The notes beneath the pieces were generated by a model. The model was not told the DNA's origin. It did no database searches and saw only the letters and a list, made by a program, of their open reading frames with translations. Source: JAJDXO01 sp964620095 (GTDB lineage Bacteria; Pseudomonadota; Alphaproteobacteria; Rhodospirillales; UBA2165). Taken from it: a DNA stretch of 9,393 bases. Positions 7,338 to 9,393 of this stretch are shown here, piece after piece (position 1 is the stretch's first letter; each line of letters begins with the position of its first letter). The stretch spans positions 1 through 9,393 of the forward strand of contig CAZUGT010000049.1 of assembly GCA_964620095.1 (NCBI GenBank), read 5' to 3'. A program made the position numbers and the translations under genes.

Positions 7338-7420
7338 TCATGCCCCGGCTTGTCCGGGGCATCCACGCTTGGCGGCCGGCGCTATACGTGGATGGCCGGG
7401 TCCAGGGCCCGGCCATGACG
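7338..7420. repeat. REPIN-like doublet of two inverted REP hairpins
   Basis: The first unit has 9-bp arms ATGCCCCGG (7340-7348) and CCGGGGCAT (7354-7362) around CTTGT, between CGTC and CCACG flanks. The second unit has arms ATGGCCGGG (7392-7400) and CCCGGCCAT (7408-7416) around a 7-nt loop, with flanks CGTGG and GACG. The reverse complement of the second unit closely matches the first, so the pair forms a larger inverted repeat with about 20 nt between units. This is the arrangement called a REPIN or BIME in other bacteria. It lies between the convergent transporter operon and MetE-like gene, where it could limit read-through in both directions. Confidence 0.65.
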
Positions 7421-7455
7421 ATTTGGCGATGACCTCGGCGGCCTCGCCGCCGCCC

Positions 7456-8616
7456 TCACCGCCATAACTGCGCCGTGGCCAAATCCGCGCCTTGTCTTAA
7501 CGCTTCGAATTTGGCCCAGATGACGGTGGGATGCACTTCCGTGCGGTAGCACGCCTGGGAGGAGAACCCGCAGTCCGCCCCGGCGATCAGGTTCTCCCGG
7601 CCGACGAGGTTCGCAAACCGTACCAGCCACTCCGCGATAAGCTCCGGATGCTCGACGATGTTGCTCGCGTGGGTGATCATGCCGGGCATGATCGCCTTGC
7701 CGTCGGGCAGCTTTTTCTCCTCGAATACGTGATAGTCGTGTTCATGGCGCGGATTGGCCGCTTCGAACGAGTAGACGCCGGCGTTGATCCGGTAGATGTG
7801 ATCGATGACGTCGCCAAGCTGCGGCTCGAAAATCCGCGGCCCTTCGTTGATGCCGTAGCATGTATGAAAGCGAACGTTTTCCTCGGGGATTCCACGGAGC
7901 GCATGATTGATGCTTTCGACGAAAATGTCCGCCTTCCGCTGCTTTTGGGTATCGTCGAGCTTATCGTCCCCGAAGATGTCCGAAAGGAACGGGTCATCCA
8001 CCTGCACGTCGAATCCGGCGTCGACGATGGCCCGATACTCGGTCCGCATGGCTTCCCCCAGGGCGAACAGGAAGGCCTCGTCATTCTCGTAGTGATCGTT
8101 GAAGCCGATCCCGCCCGGGGCAATGGAGGGCATGAAAGCGCCGTTCGCGCCCGCCGCCTCCACGGCCGATTTGAGATTGGCGATATCCTGATTTAACGCC
8201 TCCTCGCCCACATAGGCGACATCTTCGACGGCGTAGATTTTGACGACGGGCGCCACCATGCCGCCGGTCATGGCGCGGGCGAAATAGTCGGCATAGTATT
8301 CCGGAAATGCGTTTCGTTCGGCCGTATAGATCTCGTACTTCTCCTCGGGACGTCCCTCGAAACCTTTCAAGCGCTCCTTTACGTAGACGAAGAAGCCGGC
8401 CTTCGATATCTCGCCGTCGGTGACGATATCGATGCCGCTGTCGACCTGTTTCCCGACGATTTCCGCGACCGCCTCGGCGACCCGGTTCCGGTAGGTTTCT
8501 TCATCGGGCGTCTCGCCTTCTCCATTCAATCGGGCCTTCATCATATCCAGGAGGTCATGCGGGCGCGGAAGGCTGCCGACATGGCTGGTCACAATGCGGT
8601 TCGAGTCGCGTTTCAT
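7456..8616 (-). CDS. MetE C-terminal-like protein (methionine synthase II / cobalamin-independent methyltransferase family)
   Basis: A 386-residue protein matching only the C-terminal catalytic barrel of cobalamin-independent methionine synthase. The substrate-positioning N-terminal half of full-length MetE (about 750 residues) is absent. The four zinc ligands of the family can be placed: His251 and Cys253 in FHTCYG, Glu285 in YSFEAANPRH, and Cys349 in GADCGFSS. QVDDP (205-209) matches the conserved Asp segment. The zinc thiol-activating site therefore looks intact, and a methyl or alkyl transfer to or from a thiol is likely. Stand-alone proteins of this group are often labelled methionine synthase, but their substrates are mostly unproven. 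The ATG at 8616 is preferred over the in-frame TTG at 8646: GGGGGA lies just before the ATG, and the likely promoter at 8658-8686 would start RNA at about 8651, almost on top of the TTG. It converges on the transporter operon and is transcribed alone. Confidence 0.88.
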   Translation of the reverse strand: MKRDSNRIVTSHVGSLPRPHDLLDMMKARLNGEGETPDEETYRNRVAEAVAEIVGKQVDSGIDIVTDGEISKAGFFVYVKERLKGFEGRPEEKYEIYTAERNAFPEYYADYFARAMTGGMVAPVVKIYAVEDVAYVGEEALNQDIANLKSAVEAAGANGAFMPSIAPGGIGFNDHYENDEAFLFALGEAMRTEYRAIVDAGFDVQVDDPFLSDIFGDDKLDDTQKQRKADIFVESINHALRGIPEENVRFHTCYGINEGPRIFEPQLGDVIDHIYRINAGVYSFEAANPRHEHDYHVFEEKKLPDGKAIMPGMITHASNIVEHPELIAEWLVRFANLVGRENLIAGADCGFSSQACYRTEVHPTVIWAKFEALRQGADLATAQLWR

Positions 8617-8657
8617 CTTTCCCCCGATCGCAGGCGGATTTGGCAAGTCGTCGGGAA

Positions 8658-8686
8658 AATAGACCGTCCGGGCGCGAACCGGTCAA
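8658..8686 (-). promoter_or_regulatory. Probable sigma70-type promoter of the MetE-like gene
   Basis: On the minus strand TTGACC (plus 8681-8686; 5 of 6 to TTGACA) is followed after exactly 17 bp by TCTATT (plus 8658-8663; 4 of 6 to TATAAT). The expected RNA start near 8651 gives a leader of about 35 nt before the ATG at 8616. This is the best-scoring promoter pair noticed by eye in the window. Confidence 0.5.
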
Positions 8687-8717
8687 CGGTAAAGCGAGTC
8701 TCCACGGACTTCGAATC

Positions 8718-8783
8718 GTCATCATCGAGCCCACCGGACCGGCTTCGCCGGCCGAAGGATAGGCTTTGTGCGGGGCATCCACG
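8718..8783 (+). repeat. REP-like element with 34-nt internal insert, left arm decayed
   Basis: The right part, CGGGGCATCCACG (8771-8783), is the right arm and flank of the REP unit seen at 7338-7367. Before it, 8730-8763 is a 34-nt block that matches 8983-9016 at 32 of 34 positions. To the left, only GTCAT of the expected left arm is recognisable (8718-8722), so the outer hairpin cannot form. It lies upstream of the MetE-like gene's promoter. Confidence 0.55.
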
Positions 8784-8805
8784 CTTGGCGATTAGCGAAA
8801 CCTTT

Positions 8806-8904
8806 CCCTCTCCCCTGGAGGGAGAGGGTTGCGGAGGCTTGGCGAGCTAGGGCACAAAGCGAAGCGACTGCCCAGGCGAGCCTAGCCGAAGCTGGGTGAG
8901 GGGG
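8806..8904 (+). repeat. Mosaic intergenic repeat, copy B (inverted partner of 7236-7316)
   Basis: It begins with a perfect 9-bp hairpin, CCCTCTCCC (8806-8814) with GGGAGAGGG (8820-8828), loop CTGGA. TTGCGGAGGCTTGGCG follows, then a middle of about 35 nt that is longer than in copy A, then TAGCCGAAGCTGGGTGAGG and a G-run ending at 8904. The hairpin arms are identical to those at 7170-7190. No gene is present. Confidence 0.6.
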
Positions 8905-8915
8905 TTACTCACTGG

Positions 8916-8944
8916 ATACCCCGGACTTGTGCCGGGGTATGACG
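8916..8944 (-). repeat. REP hairpin unit
   Basis: A perfect 9-bp stem, ATACCCCGG (8916-8924) with CCGGGGTAT (8932-8940), with a 7-nt loop ACTTGTG and a GACG flank. Sequence and orientation match the second unit of the doublet at 7338-7420. With the element at 8971-9035 it makes another inverted pair, about 30 nt apart. G-C to A-T changes at the third stem position are compensated on both arms (TACC/GGTA where others have TGCC/GGCA), so pairing is kept. Confidence 0.6.
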
Positions 8945-8970
8945 CACTCCTTTTGAATCACACTCCACCC

Positions 8971-9035
8971 GTCATGCCCCGGCCCACCGGACCGGCTTCG
9001 CCGGCCGGAGGACAGGCTTGTCCGGGGCATCCACG
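8971..9035 (+). repeat. REP unit carrying a nested 34-nt insert in its loop
   Basis: The outer arms ATGCCCCGG (8974-8982) and CCGGGGCAT (9022-9030) and the flanks GTC and CCACG are identical to the unit at 7338-7367. The canonical CTTGT loop (9017-9021) is preceded by an extra 34 nt (8983-9016), placed exactly between the left arm and the loop. The extra block contains its own hairpin, CCGGC (8992-8996) with GCCGG (9000-9004). A near copy of the block is at 8730-8763. Confidence 0.65.
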
Positions 9036-9098
9036 AATCAAGGCACCCCCTCACCCGGCGCGGGCGTCAAACAGGCCGCAGGTGACGGCGGCAATAAC

Positions 9099-9128
9099 TT
9101 GGGGATTATTTGCGATTCTACCCATAAT
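9099..9128 (+). promoter_or_regulatory. Possible promoter for the gene at the right edge
   Basis: TTGGGG (9099-9104; TTG of TTGACA) is followed after 18 bp by CATAAT (9123-9128; 5 of 6 to TATAAT). It lies in a stretch (about 9091-9165) clearly richer in A and T than its surroundings. A second, weaker pair is TTGACG (9132-9137) with GATGTT (9155-9160). Transcription from the first would begin near 9135, leaving a leader of about 205 nt before the coding start at 9341. Confidence 0.35.
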
Positions 9129-9134
9129 TCGTTG

Positions 9135-9340
9135 ACGCATTCACATTTTCATCGGATGTTACCCATGCAAGCACTCAGGAAATCCCGCTTTGTCGGGTTT
9201 CCCGCTGAATACAAGAGCCTGTACGCGGCTGGGGGTAGCTCCCTCGGCCTGGGCGAATAGGCGGGATCCTCATGTCTACCATGGTGATTTGCAACGGCCC
9301 GGTACCAGCCGGCGCCGCAGCAAAAACATGGAGACGACAC
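9135..9340 (+). promoter_or_regulatory. Long, possibly structured 5' leader
   Basis: There is no credible gene in this 206-nt stretch. It carries two strong hairpins. One pairs GGAAA-CCCG (9178-9182, 9184-9187; T9183 bulged) with CGGG-TTTCC (9194-9202) around CTTTGT. The other pairs GGC-CCGG (9296-9302) with CCGG-GCC (9309-9316; C9313 bulged) around TACCAG, ending about 24 nt before the start codon. A weaker hairpin (GGGGG with CTCCC) sits near 9231-9244. No known riboswitch core could be matched with confidence. The stretch may be an ordinary leader or an unrecognised cis-regulatory RNA. Extent depends on the uncertain promoter. Confidence 0.3.
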
Positions 9341-9393
9341 ATGAAGGCTTGGTCCCGATCACTCGCGATCCTTTCTGTTCTGGCGCTGGCACC
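9341..9393 (+). CDS. Start of a secreted or membrane-anchored protein gene (partial, cut by window end)
   Basis: Only 17 full codons are visible. They read MKAWSRSLAILSVLALA: a positively charged start followed by a hydrophobic core, which is the beginning of a Sec signal peptide. The ATG at 9341 has GGAG at 9330-9333 with a 7-nt spacer. An ATG at 9328 opens another frame to the window end, but its product has no recognisable character and that ATG overlaps the Shine-Dalgarno. The function cannot be told from so few codons. Confidence 0.6.
   Translation, partial: MKAWSRSLAILSVLALA

Noticed and set aside
7156..7467. Small plus-strand open frames in the 7063-7455 gap
   Set aside because: Their sequence is made of the C-run, G-run and REP repeats, and they lack a Shine-Dalgarno and any recognisable protein feature.
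7338..9035. CRISPR array suggested by repeated palindromes
   Set aside because: The units alternate in orientation, vary in spacing and differ in sequence. There are no uniform spacers and no cas genes.
9018..9260. Open frame of 80 codons ending at 9260, or its shorter form from 9157 or 9166
   Set aside because: It starts inside a REP repeat and crosses the promoter-like zone. The shorter forms have no Shine-Dalgarno. A leader peptide is possible but not supported.
9200..9320. Known riboswitch (yybP-ykoY, cobalamin, glycine, guanidine) in the leader
   Set aside because: Only a short GGGGGTAGC resemblance was found; the remaining conserved core segments of these families are missing by eye.
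9149..9340. Minus-strand open frame of 63 codons over the leader
   Set aside because: No Shine-Dalgarno or motif; it mirrors the hairpin-rich leader.

Overview
The window reads as chromosomal DNA of a GC-rich proteobacterium, most likely an alphaproteobacterium. This rests on codon use, on the LuxR/amidase/Liv-type gene style, and on abundant GC-rich palindromic intergenic repeats of the 'GTCATGCCCCGG...CCGGGGCATCCACG' kind that are common in that class. The genus cannot be read from the sequence. No tRNA, rRNA, CRISPR array, transposase or phage gene was seen.

Region 1 (1-7062) is a plus-strand catabolic and transport locus. It starts with a LuxR-family regulator with a C-terminal GerE-type helix-turn-helix. 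A 166-bp gap follows, carrying a 20-bp lux-box-like dyad. Then come five tightly spaced genes: an amidase-signature hydrolase resembling indoleacetamide/mandelamide hydrolases, a Tat-exported periplasmic binding protein of the Peripla_BP_5 type, a LivH/UrtB-type permease, a single polypeptide fusing a LivM/UrtC-type permease to a LivG/UrtD-type ATPase, and a LivF/UrtE-type ATPase. The last three genes overlap one another, so they are probably co-translated. The simplest reading is a regulated module that senses, imports and hydrolyses an amide. The two ATPases look closer to the urea/short-chain amide branch than to the leucine branch. The substrate is unknown.

Region 2 (7063-7455) has no credible gene. 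It is packed with GC-rich palindromes, including a REPIN-like inverted pair of REP hairpins.

Region 3 (7456-8616, minus strand) is a stand-alone gene for a C-terminal MetE-type (cobalamin-independent methionine synthase II-like) protein with all four zinc ligands. It has a good sigma70-like promoter. It converges on the transport operon.

Region 4 (8687-9340) begins with a second repeat cluster. It includes an inverted partner of one left-hand repeat and two copies of a REP-like element whose loop holds the same 34-nt insert. After it comes a more AT-rich stretch with promoter-like hexamers and a leader of about 200 nt with two clear hairpins. The leader precedes the first codons of a secreted-protein gene (9341 to the window end) that the window cuts off.

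The transport and hydrolysis module is built from known families. The less explained parts are its gene combination, the candidate operator, the nested repeat architecture and the structured leader at the right edge.
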